From: Methylomarinum sp.
GTDB taxonomy: Bacteria; Pseudomonadota; Gammaproteobacteria; Methylococcales; Methylomonadaceae
DNA length: 11,292 nt
Direction: 5' to 3'
Assembly: GCA_013139755.1 (NCBI GenBank)
Contig: WTAG01000464.1
Span: 1 to 11,292 of the forward strand
In this document: piece by piece, positions 1 through 7,720 of the stretch
Layout: the number at the start of each line of letters is the position of its first letter
Numbering within the stretch: position 1 is the first letter of the stretch
Notes under the pieces: model-generated
Told to the model about the DNA's origin: nothing
Seen by the model: only the letters and a program-made list of their open reading frames with translations
Database searches by the model: none
Position numbers and translations under genes: made by a program

Positions 1-144
1 CAGGACTTCATCCACCTTTAACCGCACTTTTAAAAGGGCTGGAATTCCTGCCCATAATGCCCCGGCCGCCATTCCCGCGAGAATTGCGAGAGGAAGCACC
101 GTCCAGGTGGGCAGATGCGGGGACCAGAATAATGCGACCCAGGC
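1..144 (-). CDS. Internal fragment of a BMP/nucleoside-type (sugar-like) ABC transporter permease
   Basis: Read on the minus strand from 144 to 1, a stop-free frame different from that of hldE encodes 48 residues running from AWVALFWSPHLP to LLKVRLKVDEVL. The segment LPLAILAGMAAGALWAGIP followed by ALLK, a basic residue and (V/D)EV matches, from memory, the membrane segment and cytoplasmic loop of NupP/YufP-type permeases (B. subtilis YufP has LPLA, then AGGLWGFIPGILK, then HEVI). These proteins work with BmpA-like lipoproteins to import nucleosides or sugars. The fragment lacks about the first hundred residues of such a protein and runs off the left edge. By hand count 82 of 143 bases are G+C (57%), against about 37-40% in the adjoining hldE, so the DNA comes from a different compositional background. 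There is no start codon or RBS; it is a fused-in piece, not an expressed gene. Confidence 0.7.
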
Positions 145-1435
145 CCCCTTTAGCCAAAATATCGGGTAATAAATAGTCAATTTCTTGTTTTGGCGTATCA
201 CCTTCAAAAGATAGCACCCAATCCACACATTCCAGCGCAGCCAGCATTTCCATTCTGTATTGCAGATCATTAACCGGACGTTCAGGTCCTTTAAGTCGTT
301 TCACTGAATCATCACTATTCACTAAAATAACTAAACGATCACCCAATGCCTTTGCTTGCTGTAAATAACGAATATGCCCGGGATGTAAAATATCAAAACA
401 GCCATTGGTTAAAACTATTTTTTCACCATCCTTTCTAGCCGCGTGCATAGCCTGCTTTATATCATCTAATGTACCTACACCTCTATGATGAGCTCGCTGC
501 CCTTGCAAGGCATAGTTTAATTCTTCGGTATTTACCGTTGCCGTTCCAAGCTTACCAACAACAATACCAGCACCCATATTGGCTAAAACTGTCGCGTCCG
601 CTAATGATTTATTGGCTGCCAAACTAGCTGCTAATACTGATATAACAGTATCTCCAGCACCTGTTACATCAAAGACTTCTCGCGCATGCGTTGGCAAATG
701 TAAAGGTGCTTCATCTTTAGTTAGTAAAGTCATCCCTTGCTCTCCCTGTGTGACAAGTAAAGCTTTAAAGTCCATCTCATGTAATAAGTTTATACCTTTT
801 TCAACCAGCTGTTGCTGATTACTACAACTCCCGACAACCGCTTCAAACTCAGTCAAATTAGGGGTTATTAATGTGGCATGCTTATAAATACTAAAATCAG
901 TCCCTTTTGGATCAACCAATACTAGTTTATTTAACTGTTTCGCTAAACCTATAAATTGCTCAATATTATTTAACGTCCCTTTACCATAATCAGATAAGAT
1001 CACCGCATTAGCCTGCATCATTTCTGCATGATACTGATGCAATAATTCCTCATTACTCACCTGCTGAAAGCCATCTTCAAAATCTAAACGAATCAATTGC
1101 TGATGTCGGCTCATCACTCTTAGCTTGGTAATGGTTGGATAATCATCCAATGCTTCAAATAAACACAGTACACCGGCTTTTTGTAAAAGCGCTTTTAATG
1201 ATTCAGCAGGTTCATCATTACCGACAAACCCCATCACAGAAACTTTTCCGCCTAATGCGGCAATATTTAAAGCGACATTACCCGCGCCCCCAGCTCGCTG
1301 TTCATCATCTTTTACATGAACGACTGGAACCGGTGCTTCTGGCGATATTCTAGAGGTTGCTCCATGCCAGTATCTATCTAGCATTAAATCGCCAATAACT
1401 AAAACGCGGCCTGTTGAATAATTAGGTAATTGCAT
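8..1435 (-). CDS. hldE: Bifunctional heptose-7-phosphate kinase / heptose-1-phosphate adenylyltransferase HldE, C-terminus replaced
   Basis: HldE makes ADP-heptose for the LPS inner core in the cytoplasm: the N-terminal domain phosphorylates heptose-7-phosphate at C1 and the C-terminal domain adenylates the product. The kinase half (about residues 1-315) shows the PfkB signatures AGGAGNVALNIAALG (48-62) and DVTGAGD (256-262), with D262 as the expected catalytic base. The nucleotidyltransferase half begins near 338 with TNGCFDILHPGH (343-354), containing the HxGH motif. Clear similarity stops at LAKGG (427-431). A normal HldE continues with about 45 residues (DY..., ...STTNII), but residues 432-475 are a low-complexity tail rich in G, R, S and N that resembles no HldE. 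The total of 475 aa is close to the usual ~477, so length alone hides the defect. The tail coincides with G+C-rich permease DNA (separate entry). If the junction is real, the adenylyltransferase is probably damaged. The ATG at 1435 fits the family N-terminus; upstream lies the divergent arsC operon. Confidence 0.9.
   Translation of the reverse strand: MQLPNYSTGRVLVIGDLMLDRYWHGATSRISPEAPVPVVHVKDDEQRAGGAGNVALNIAALGGKVSVMGFVGNDEPAESLKALLQKAGVLCLFEALDDYPTITKLRVMSRHQQLIRLDFEDGFQQVSNEELLHQYHAEMMQANAVILSDYGKGTLNNIEQFIGLAKQLNKLVLVDPKGTDFSIYKHATLITPNLTEFEAVVGSCSNQQQLVEKGINLLHEMDFKALLVTQGEQGMTLLTKDEAPLHLPTHAREVFDVTGAGDTVISVLAASLAANKSLADATVLANMGAGIVVGKLGTATVNTEELNYALQGQRAHHRGVGTLDDIKQAMHAARKDGEKIVLTNGCFDILHPGHIRYLQQAKALGDRLVILVNSDDSVKRLKGPERPVNDLQYRMEMLAALECVDWVLSFEGDTPKQEIDYLLPDILAKGGLGRIILVPASAHLDGASSRNSRGNGGRGIMGRNSSPFKSAVKGG
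141..151 (-). other. Junction between hldE and ABC permease DNA
   Basis: The last codons that agree with HldE are AAA GGG GGC (151-143). Permease-like reading begins with the overlapping GCC at 144-142. Composition changes abruptly at the same point. The G-run at 148-144 could be the short microhomology at which two molecules or reads were joined. The sequence alone cannot separate an assembly or amplification chimera from a genuine deletion or rearrangement; the position at the very edge of the window favours an artefact. Confidence 0.65.
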
Positions 1436-1467
1436 AGCTTTAAACGCGGTTTGTAAAACAAAATGAT

Positions 1468-1473
1468 ATTATA
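1468..1473 (-). promoter_or_regulatory. Candidate -10 box for hldE
   Basis: A perfect TATAAT lies on the minus strand 32 bases upstream of the hldE ATG, within the 67-base divergent gap between hldE and arsC. No good -35 hexamer sits at 16-18 bases (the nearest TTACAC leaves a 21-base spacer). The call rests on the -10 match and its location alone. No equally good promoter is visible for the divergent arsC operon. Confidence 0.35.
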
Positions 1474-1502
1474 CCCTCTTCTTTTATCCTAAGAGTGTAA
1501 CC

Positions 1503-1850
1503 ATGAGTGTAAAGATTTATCATAATCCACGTTGTAGTAAATCAAGACAGACATTGCAATTACTACAAGCACAAGGCGTAGAGCCAGAAATTATCGAATA
1601 TTTAAAAACACCGCCTACAGAAGCTGAACTAGAAGATATTTTGCAAAAACTAGACATGGAGCCTCGTGACTTAATGCGCAAAAAAGAAGCTGAATACAAG
1701 GCAACAGGCATGGACAATAGTGATTTAGATAGAGATGCTTTAATTAAAGGCATGGTTCAAACACCTAAATTAATTGAGCGCCCTATTGTTTTAGCTAATG
1801 ACAAAGCCGCAATCGGTCGACCACCTGAAGATGTATTAGCTATACTATAA
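1503..1850 (+). CDS. arsC: ArsC-family (YfgD-like) glutaredoxin-dependent reductase
   Basis: This 115-residue thioredoxin-fold protein of the ArsC family would reduce arsenate to arsenite using glutaredoxin/glutathione if it acts like classic ArsC. The active-site loop HNPRCSKSR places the nucleophilic cysteine at C11. The three arginines that bind the oxyanion in plasmid ArsC (R60, R94, R107) have counterparts at R59, R93 (IERPIV) and R106 (IGRPPE). The sequence is closest to the chromosomal YfgD branch, including the ending RPPEDVLAIL; that branch is not proven to confer arsenic resistance. No arsR, arsB or acr3 lies nearby, so a general redox role is as likely as detoxification. It is the first gene of the plus-strand operon; AAGAG at 1491-1495 is a weak ribosome binding site 7 bases before the ATG. 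wrbA follows after 33 bases. Confidence 0.9.
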   Translation: MSVKIYHNPRCSKSRQTLQLLQAQGVEPEIIEYLKTPPTEAELEDILQKLDMEPRDLMRKKEAEYKATGMDNSDLDRDALIKGMVQTPKLIERPIVLANDKAAIGRPPEDVLAIL

Positions 1851-2470
<620 letters not shown>

Positions 2471-2471
<1 letters not shown>

Positions 2472-2818
2472 TGAAAAGAATTTATTATCACTACATGGCT
2501 TTGACCGGCTTTTTTGGCTTATTTATATTACTTATGCTTTGGAATACAGTGCTATCGCCATCAACCCACCTACCTGTTGCCATTGTACTGCTGTTTGTTA
2601 TCGGCCCATTATTATTCCCTTTTAAAGGACTTTTAAATGCTAACCTAAGAAGCTGTACCTGGATGAGTTATATCAGTCTGTTTTATTTTACTTATGGCAT
2701 TTCTGAAGCTTACACCACGCCATCAGAGTTAAATTACGCATTACTCGAAGTCTTTTTCAGTCTATTACTATGTGTTGGTTCTAGTCTTTATGTTTACACC
2801 GCAGAAAAAATAAAATAA
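2471..2818 (+). CDS. DUF2069 inner-membrane protein
   Basis: This is a 115-residue protein of unknown function. Four hydrophobic segments are visible at about residues 9-28, 33-51, 63-80 and 88-109, so it should be a small inner-membrane protein with little exposed sequence. The pattern GPLLFPFKGLL, followed by a WMSYISLFYFTYGI segment and LLEVFFSLLLCVG, matches my recollection of the DUF2069 family. That family commonly sits directly beside hda in gammaproteobacteria, as here. The ATG overlaps the wrbA stop by one base and hda begins 2 bases after its stop, so it is almost certainly co-translated with both. The position suggests, but does not show, a link to hda or wrbA. Confidence 0.85.
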
Positions 2819-2820
2819 TC

Positions 2821-3528
2821 GTGCCTAAACAACTTCCCTTACAGTTTGAGTTTCAAGCCAACCAGAATTTCAGCACCTTTTACCCTGGTAGCAATGAAGA
2901 AGCCGTTAATCACCTGCAAAAAATTTTCACTAGCACAGAACAACAAATTTTCCTTTGGGGAGAAACAGGGACAGGTAAAACTCATTTACTACAAGCAACT
3001 AGCCAAATCGCGGATAAAATTAATAAAACAGCTTTTTATTTCTCTTTTGCTACCGAAGAATTACCCAACCCATCCATGCTTGATGGTCTGGACAAGCTCG
3101 ACCTCGTTTGCTTTGACAATATAGATCTTATTGCTGGTAACAGCGAATGGGAACGCGCTTTTTTTAATTTCTTTAATCGTCACCGAGACGGCAATAAAAA
3201 ACTACTGTTATCCGCTTCATGTCAGCCCAAATACCTTGCCATTCAATTGCCAGACCTTAAAACACGCATGAACTGGGGGCTTACGCTCAAGCTTAATACC
3301 TTAACCAATGAACAACAGCTTGATGCCCTTATCTACAACGCCAATGATTTAGGCTTTGAAATACCTATTAATGTGGGGCGTTTTTTAATGACACACTATG
3401 CCAGTGACTTACCAACCATCTGGAAATTAATAGATAAAATAGATCAAGCAACTTTAGCTGCTAAACGCAAATTGACTATTCCCTTTTTAAAACAGATCAT
3501 GGCTGATAAAAAAAATCATGACGACTGA
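2821..3528 (+). CDS. hda: Hda, DnaA regulatory inactivator (AAA+ protein)
   Basis: Hda binds the DNA-loaded beta clamp and stimulates ATP hydrolysis by DnaA, switching off re-initiation at oriC. The 235-residue protein starts with the clamp-binding motif QLPLQF (4-9), which fixes the GTG at 2821 as the start; the nearby ATG at 2846 is out of frame. The AAA+ parts follow in order: Walker A GETGTGKT (47-54), Walker B LDLVCFDN with D99, a sensor 1-like LLLSAS (128-133), the box VII arginine R149 in LKTRMNWG, and the Hda-typical ending RKLTIPFLKQIM. The Walker A carries the canonical lysine K53, whereas E. coli Hda as I recall it has GAGRSH. At the sensor 2 position this protein has LPTIW where E. 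coli has MRTLF, so that arginine is absent. The 3' end overlaps the next gene by 11 bases. Confidence 0.92.
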   Translation: MPKQLPLQFEFQANQNFSTFYPGSNEEAVNHLQKIFTSTEQQIFLWGETGTGKTHLLQATSQIADKINKTAFYFSFATEELPNPSMLDGLDKLDLVCFDNIDLIAGNSEWERAFFNFFNRHRDGNKKLLLSASCQPKYLAIQLPDLKTRMNWGLTLKLNTLTNEQQLDALIYNANDLGFEIPINVGRFLMTHYASDLPTIWKLIDKIDQATLAAKRKLTIPFLKQIMADKKNHDD

Positions 3529-4465
3529 TAAAATTCTAATTGTTGGTGCGGGGGCTATCGGAGGGTTTTACGGTGCATTACTTGCCAAAGCAGGTGCAGA
3601 TGTATCGGTTGTCTGCCGATCTGATTATGAAATAGTCAAACAGCAAGGCTACTCAATTAATAGTAATGACTTAGGCAACTGGACTTTCACCCCGTCACAA
3701 GTCATCAAATCATCAGCTGACTACAAAGAACAAGCAGACTACATTATCCTCTGCAGCAAAATTGTCCCAGAAGCTAATCGAATTAAATTAATCCAAGATG
3801 CTGTTTCAGCCAACACCTGCATAGTATTCATTCAAAACGGAATTGATATTGAGCAAGAATTAATTAACGCCTTTCCCAACAACGAAATTATTAGCGGCTT
3901 GGCTTTTATTTGCTGTAACCGAATTAAACCAGGTGTTATCAGGCATTTAGCTTATGGTAAGTTGACACTAGGCAGCATAAATAATCTGCCTAGCCAAAAA
4001 GATAAAGCACAACACCTAAGTGATTTGATTACGCTCGCAGGTGTTGAATCAATGACATCCAGTAATATTATCGGTAGTCGCTGGCTGAAATGTCTTTGGA
4101 ATGCGCCCTTCAACCCACTCTCGGTATTATCGGATGGACTTTCGACGCAAGAGATACTTGCCACTCAAGAAAAGTTTATTAGATTGATTATGCAAGAGGT
4201 TTGCAATATTGCCCAAGCATGTGGACACCCACTGCCAGACGATAGCATAGACATTAATATAGAACACACTTATACAATGCCGCCTTATAAAACCAGTATG
4301 TTATTGGACTATGAAAACAATCAGCCGATGGAAATAGAAGCTATTCTTGGTAATACTGTCAGAGCTGCGCAAAGAGTTAATGTGTCCTGTCCTAGGCTTG
4401 ATAGCTTATATGCGCTGATGAAGTTAAAAGAGTTACATATAAAAAATTCAACTAAAAATAATTAA
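3518..4465 (+). CDS. panE: 2-dehydropantoate 2-reductase (ketopantoate reductase) family protein
   Basis: Family members reduce ketopantoate to pantoate with NADPH in pantothenate/CoA synthesis. The 315-residue protein has an N-terminal Rossmann fold with the glycine loop GAGAIGG (10-16), followed by the helical ApbA C-terminal domain. Counterparts of the E. coli PanE active-site residues are present: N107 (IQNG), K191 with N195 and N199 (LKCLWNAPFNPLS), S260 (KTSMLLD) and E272 (MEIEAILG). Those residues support a working reductase, but the family has many paralogues acting on other keto-acids, so the substrate is inferred. Its ATG lies inside the end of hda, overlapping it by 11 bases, so it is the last gene of the arsC-wrbA-DUF2069-hda operon. 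No panB or panC is adjacent. Confidence 0.82.
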   Translation: MTTDKILIVGAGAIGGFYGALLAKAGADVSVVCRSDYEIVKQQGYSINSNDLGNWTFTPSQVIKSSADYKEQADYIILCSKIVPEANRIKLIQDAVSANTCIVFIQNGIDIEQELINAFPNNEIISGLAFICCNRIKPGVIRHLAYGKLTLGSINNLPSQKDKAQHLSDLITLAGVESMTSSNIIGSRWLKCLWNAPFNPLSVLSDGLSTQEILATQEKFIRLIMQEVCNIAQACGHPLPDDSIDINIEHTYTMPPYKTSMLLDYENNQPMEIEAILGNTVRAAQRVNVSCPRLDSLYALMKLKELHIKNSTKNN

Positions 4466-4486
4466 AGCACTCCTGTTATCTTATCT

Positions 4487-4514
4487 AGTAGAACTAACAT
4501 TTGTCCGTTCTACT
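4487..4514. repeat. 8-bp inverted repeat between convergent genes, possible weak bidirectional terminator
   Basis: AGTAGAAC (4487-4494) and GTTCTACT (4507-4514) are exact inverted copies separated by 12 bases, in the 61-base gap between the convergent panE-family gene and the nuclease gene. The position suits a shared transcription terminator. The stem has only three G-C pairs and no T-run follows it on either strand, so an efficient intrinsic terminator is doubtful. Confidence 0.35.
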
Positions 4515-4526
4515 TGATATCCCAAA

Positions 4527-5525
4527 TCAAAGGAAGGTCAGAAAGTACTCTTCAAAGTTACTCTCATTCAAAAATGTAATATCGTACATGCTAGTCAATC
4601 CCTTAGCTTGCTCATCCGTTAAATCTAACACCAACATAGTAAAATTTGCCTTATCAATTCCCATTCGCTTTCTTAACTTATGATATTTATCTATCATTGA
4701 CCTAAACTCACCTGTCTTACATTCTATAAATAAAGGGATCTTGTTATTAATAAGAAAAAAAACATCAACTTCATGTTTATCTTCATTGGGAAAGTGTACT
4801 TTAAAGCTTCTTAATGCCGAAAATGGAATTCTCTTGTTATGAAACATAATTAACAGCTTCATAAAAACAAACCACTCTAACCATTCACCATTAAAAAAAT
4901 TAACAATCGCTGAGGTTTTTTGTAATGTTAAGTGAATACGTTTATCTGCTTTATTATAAAAGTACTTTGCGACAAAAGAAAAATCATAAAGCATCTTACA
5001 GTAACTGGTTAAGACTTGAATTTCCTTCTGAGAACGATTGGAAAGCGCTATAACAACTGTTCCATACCCTTTACGCTGGACTTTCTTTATGCTGCCATTA
5101 ACACTCTTAAGCAAATCATAGTTATCCCCCAACATGACAGCCACTTCATCAAAAAAGCCTTGAGTATCTAAGGTCTTGGTATCAACATCTAATAAAATAC
5201 CTTTTTTATCAAACCAATCCATTATCGGTTTAAACTGCATTTGATTGGTCATTGCCATGGTGTTATGCAGATCAATATTCTCATCGAACGTCGCGTTTAA
5301 AACCTCCAACTCTTCCAGCTCTTTTGTTTCACTCTCCTCTTCACCCTTTAAATGGCAATATTTATCATTTAGGTCTTTATACTTTGCAATAATGTTTTTA
5401 ATAAATGCGATAGCATTATGGATTAGAACCGGCTCTTTACAGACAGGGCATTTAACCGTCTTACCAATATAATTATCGGGGGCTTCTCGTAAATAACTGC
5501 ATTTATTACACAACAAAACGGCCAT
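4527..5525 (-). CDS. Zinc-ribbon protein with C-terminal PD-(D/E)XK nuclease domain (DUF1887/Card1-like)
   Basis: This 332-residue protein has no known function that I can assign. Residues 1-35 form a zinc ribbon with CNKC (C6, C9) and CPVC (C26, C29). Residues 45-80 are strongly charged and probably helical. Residues 95-205 look like a mixed alpha/beta region that I do not recognise. From about 210 the sequence reads as a PD-(D/E)XK nuclease: NGEWLEWFV (212-220), D254 in HEVDVFF, then 13 residues and ECK with E268 and K270. The conserved-looking WLE helix before a D...ECKTG core recalls the C-terminal nuclease of Card1/Can2-type CRISPR ancillary effectors (DUF1887), but no CARF domain is apparent. 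DNA or RNA cleavage is therefore inferred. Hand-counted rows are mostly 28-30% G+C (range 25-40), below the neighbours, which suggests acquisition. It lies 48 bases after fumC on the same strand and may be read from that operon. Confidence 0.8.
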   Translation of the reverse strand: MAVLLCNKCSYLREAPDNYIGKTVKCPVCKEPVLIHNAIAFIKNIIAKYKDLNDKYCHLKGEEESETKELEELEVLNATFDENIDLHNTMAMTNQMQFKPIMDWFDKKGILLDVDTKTLDTQGFFDEVAVMLGDNYDLLKSVNGSIKKVQRKGYGTVVIALSNRSQKEIQVLTSYCKMLYDFSFVAKYFYNKADKRIHLTLQKTSAIVNFFNGEWLEWFVFMKLLIMFHNKRIPFSALRSFKVHFPNEDKHEVDVFFLINNKIPLFIECKTGEFRSMIDKYHKLRKRMGIDKANFTMLVLDLTDEQAKGLTSMYDITFLNESNFEEYFLTFL

Positions 5526-5573
5526 TAAATAAACCTATCTAAAGCTCAAAATCACAAATGATGATTATATACC

Positions 5574-6968
5574 TTACGAACTTATCCCACCTTGAGTCAA
5601 GTGTTTAGGTTCTAATAACTTTTCTAATTCCTCACGGCTTAAGTCTGTCATCTCTTCTGCTACATCGATAATCGGCATGCCTTTTTTATAAGCTGCTTTT
5701 GCAACTTCGGCCGCTTTTGCATAACCAATAATGGGGTTTAAGGCCGTGACCAAAATAGGGTTCTTAGATAACGCGTCCTGCAAATTTTCTTCTCTAACAT
5801 CAAATGTTGCTATCGCTTTATCAGCCAAAACATTAGAGATATTTCCCAGTATATCGATGCTTTGCAAAACATTATAAGCAATCACCGGTAGCATCACATT
5901 CAACTGAAATGTTCCCGACTGCCCTGCAACTGTAATCGTCGCATCGTTACCAATGACTTGAGCGGCTACCATTGCTGTTGCCTCTGGAATTACCGGATTA
6001 ACCTTTCCCGGCATAATGCTACTGCCTGGTTGTAAAGCCGTTAACTCTATCTCGCCTAAGCCAGCCAAAGGTCCGCTATTCATCCAGCGTAGATCATTGG
6101 CAATCTTCATTAAGCTGACCGCAATAACTTTCATTTGCCCTGATAATTCAACCATGGCATCTTGTGCACTTAAGCTTTCAAAAAAAGAATCATTGGCTTT
6201 AAAAGGTAAGCCTGTTTCATCAGATAATGCTTGAGCAAATTGTTCGGAAAATCGAGGGTCTGCATTTATACCCGTTCCAACAGCTGTGCCGCCCTGTGCC
6301 AGCTTATAAACTCTAGGAAGCACACTATTAATACGATCAATGCCATTTCGAATCTGTAATGCCCATGCACCCATTTCTTGCCCCATAGTAACAGGCATTG
6401 CATCCATTAAATGGGTACGCCCTGTCTTGGTCACATTTTCTAGGGTTGCTGCTTTTTCTTCAATCACATTAGCTAAATAATTTAACCCTGGCAATAAAGT
6501 CTCATGACATTCTAATGCGGCACTGACATGTATTGCTGTTGGAATCACATCGTTACTGCTTTGCCCCATATTAACGTGATCATTAGCATTGACAACTTCA
6601 CCAGCGATTTCACTAGCCAATCGTGCTAACACCTCGTTAACATTCATATTGGTACTGGTGCCAGATCCTGTTTGAAACACATCGATAGGAAACTGATCTT
6701 GATGCTGACCATCAATAAGTTGCTGAGCCGCCTGAATAATGGCATTGCCTTTAGTTTCATCCAACTCAGTTAAAGCCATGTTAACTTTAGCCGCATTTTT
6801 TTTGATAAGAGCCACTGTCTTAACAAAAGCAGAAGGCAAAACCAAACCACTGACCGGAAAGTTATTGATTGCTCGTTGAGTTTGGGCACCATATAAGGCA
6901 TTAGCAGGGACTTTTAACTCACCCATACTGTCTTTTTCTATTCTGTAATCTTCTGTCGTTTCAGTCAT
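5574..6968 (-). CDS. fumC: Class II fumarate hydratase
   Basis: This enzyme interconverts fumarate and L-malate in the TCA cycle as an iron-independent, oxygen-stable homotetramer. The 464-residue length matches the family (E. coli 467). Visible hallmarks are GSGTSTNMNVNE (101-112), GQSSND (135-140), TGRTHLMDA with the catalytic H186 (182-190), and the superfamily signature GSSIMPGKVNP (315-325) containing the catalytic-loop serine. The region WMNSGPLAGLGEIEL and the QLNVMLPVIAYN segment are closer, from memory, to the second Pseudomonas fumarase (PA0854 type) than to E. coli FumC. H186 and the fumarase-type GTGINADP stretch argue against aspartase or argininosuccinate lyase. Its ATG overlaps the end of the glutaredoxin-like gene by 8 bases, so the two are probably translationally coupled. 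Confidence 0.95.
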   Translation of the reverse strand: MTETTEDYRIEKDSMGELKVPANALYGAQTQRAINNFPVSGLVLPSAFVKTVALIKKNAAKVNMALTELDETKGNAIIQAAQQLIDGQHQDQFPIDVFQTGSGTSTNMNVNEVLARLASEIAGEVVNANDHVNMGQSSNDVIPTAIHVSAALECHETLLPGLNYLANVIEEKAATLENVTKTGRTHLMDAMPVTMGQEMGAWALQIRNGIDRINSVLPRVYKLAQGGTAVGTGINADPRFSEQFAQALSDETGLPFKANDSFFESLSAQDAMVELSGQMKVIAVSLMKIANDLRWMNSGPLAGLGEIELTALQPGSSIMPGKVNPVIPEATAMVAAQVIGNDATITVAGQSGTFQLNVMLPVIAYNVLQSIDILGNISNVLADKAIATFDVREENLQDALSKNPILVTALNPIIGYAKAAEVAKAAYKKGMPIIDVAEEMTDLSREELEKLLEPKHLTQGGISS

Positions 6969-7203
6969 GAGTTAACTCTTTAATAAATCCTTCAATATCA
7001 GCCGATGCAAAAGGCCAGCCTAATTCTTTTTCTGTTTCTGGGTGATATAAAACAGGAATTCGAATAGCGTACTTTTCCTGCCATTGCTCCTGTTCTGCTA
7101 TATCAATTGTCTCAACTTTTATTCCTTCACATTCAGCGATAATTAGTTCTGCGTCTTCACACAAGTGACAGCCTAAAGTGCCAAATAAAGTAAGTTTCAC
7201 CAT
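6961..7203 (-). CDS. Glutaredoxin-like thiol-disulfide protein (DUF836 type)
   Basis: This is an 80-residue thioredoxin-fold protein with a CHLC redox site (C12, C15) straight after the first strand LTLFGTLG, a cis-proline segment IRIPVLYH (48-55), and the ending ELGWPFASADIEGFI. That set matches the glutaredoxin-like DUF836 family (PF05768), whose members are smaller than and distinct from classical glutaredoxins, and whose in vivo substrates are mostly unknown. There is no signal peptide, so it acts in the cytoplasm. It begins one base after the YqhA-type gene stops and overlaps the fumC start by 8 bases, so it is firmly part of the metH-yqhA-grx-fumC transcription unit. Confidence 0.85.
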   Translation of the reverse strand: MVKLTLFGTLGCHLCEDAELIIAECEGIKVETIDIAEQEQWQEKYAIRIPVLYHPETEKELGWPFASADIEGFIKELTHD

Positions 7204-7204
7204 A

Positions 7205-7708
7205 CTAATGCCTAGAAATTTTGTCCAGATAACCCATAAATAAAGCAGAGGCTACCAATGTTAAATGAATCAGCACATACCACACTAATTTATCATTATC
7301 TGTTTCCTGTATATTCATAAATATTTTCAGCAGATGAATCGATGAAATAGCGACGATAGAAGCCGCTACCTTCATTTTAAGCGAGCCATAATCATGACTG
7401 CCTAACCAATCCAGTTTTTCCGCTGATTCAAAAATCTCCATGCGGGAGACAAAGCTTTCATAACCGCTAAACATGACAATAACGATCAGGCTACCCACTA
7501 AGGTGAGATCAATCAAAGTCAGTAGATTTAAAACCAACACTGACTCATCAATTTCAAGTATGTGCGGCAAGAAATGATAAAGCTCCTGATAAAACTTAAT
7601 AAATAATGCAAACAACGCCAAGCTCAATCCTAAATACACAGGTGCTAAAATCCAGCGACTGGCATACATGACTCTTTCTGTTAGCTTTTCAATTTTACTT
7701 ATTGCCAT
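7205..7708 (-). CDS. yqhA: UPF0114 (YqhA-like, TIGR00645) inner-membrane protein
   Basis: This 167-residue integral membrane protein of unknown function is close to E. coli YqhA in length (164). Four hydrophobic segments are seen at about residues 16-39, 57-80, 112-130 and 141-160. The family pattern is visible in the N-terminal [17 protein letters not shown], in [16 protein letters not shown], and in the polar [24 protein letters not shown] stretches. It starts 12 bases after the metH stop codon and is followed by the glutaredoxin-like gene after one base. A role in membrane or ion homeostasis is sometimes suspected for this family, but nothing in this sequence demonstrates it. Confidence 0.88.
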   Translation of the reverse strand: MAISKIEKLTERVMYASRWILAPVYLGLSLALFALFIKFYQELYHFLPHILEIDESVLVLNLLTLIDLTLVGSLIVIVMFSGYESFVSRMEIFESAEKLDWLGSHDYGSLKMKVAASIVAISSIHLLKIFMNIQETDNDKLVWYVLIHLTLVASALFMGYLDKISRH

Positions 7709-7720
7709 GCTATCAGCCTA

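Noticed and set aside
1503..1850. Reading the arsC-like gene as part of an arsenic-resistance operon.
   Set aside because: No arsR, arsB, acr3 or arsA is nearby, and the sequence is of the YfgD type that habitually accompanies hda.
5564..5600. TTGACT (5600-5595) and TATAAT (5569-5564) on the minus strand upstream of the nuclease gene, looking like a sigma-70 promoter.
   Set aside because: The spacer is 25 bases rather than 16-18, and the hexamer at proper spacing from TATAAT is poor. The TATAAT alone could be a weak promoter but is not enough to call.
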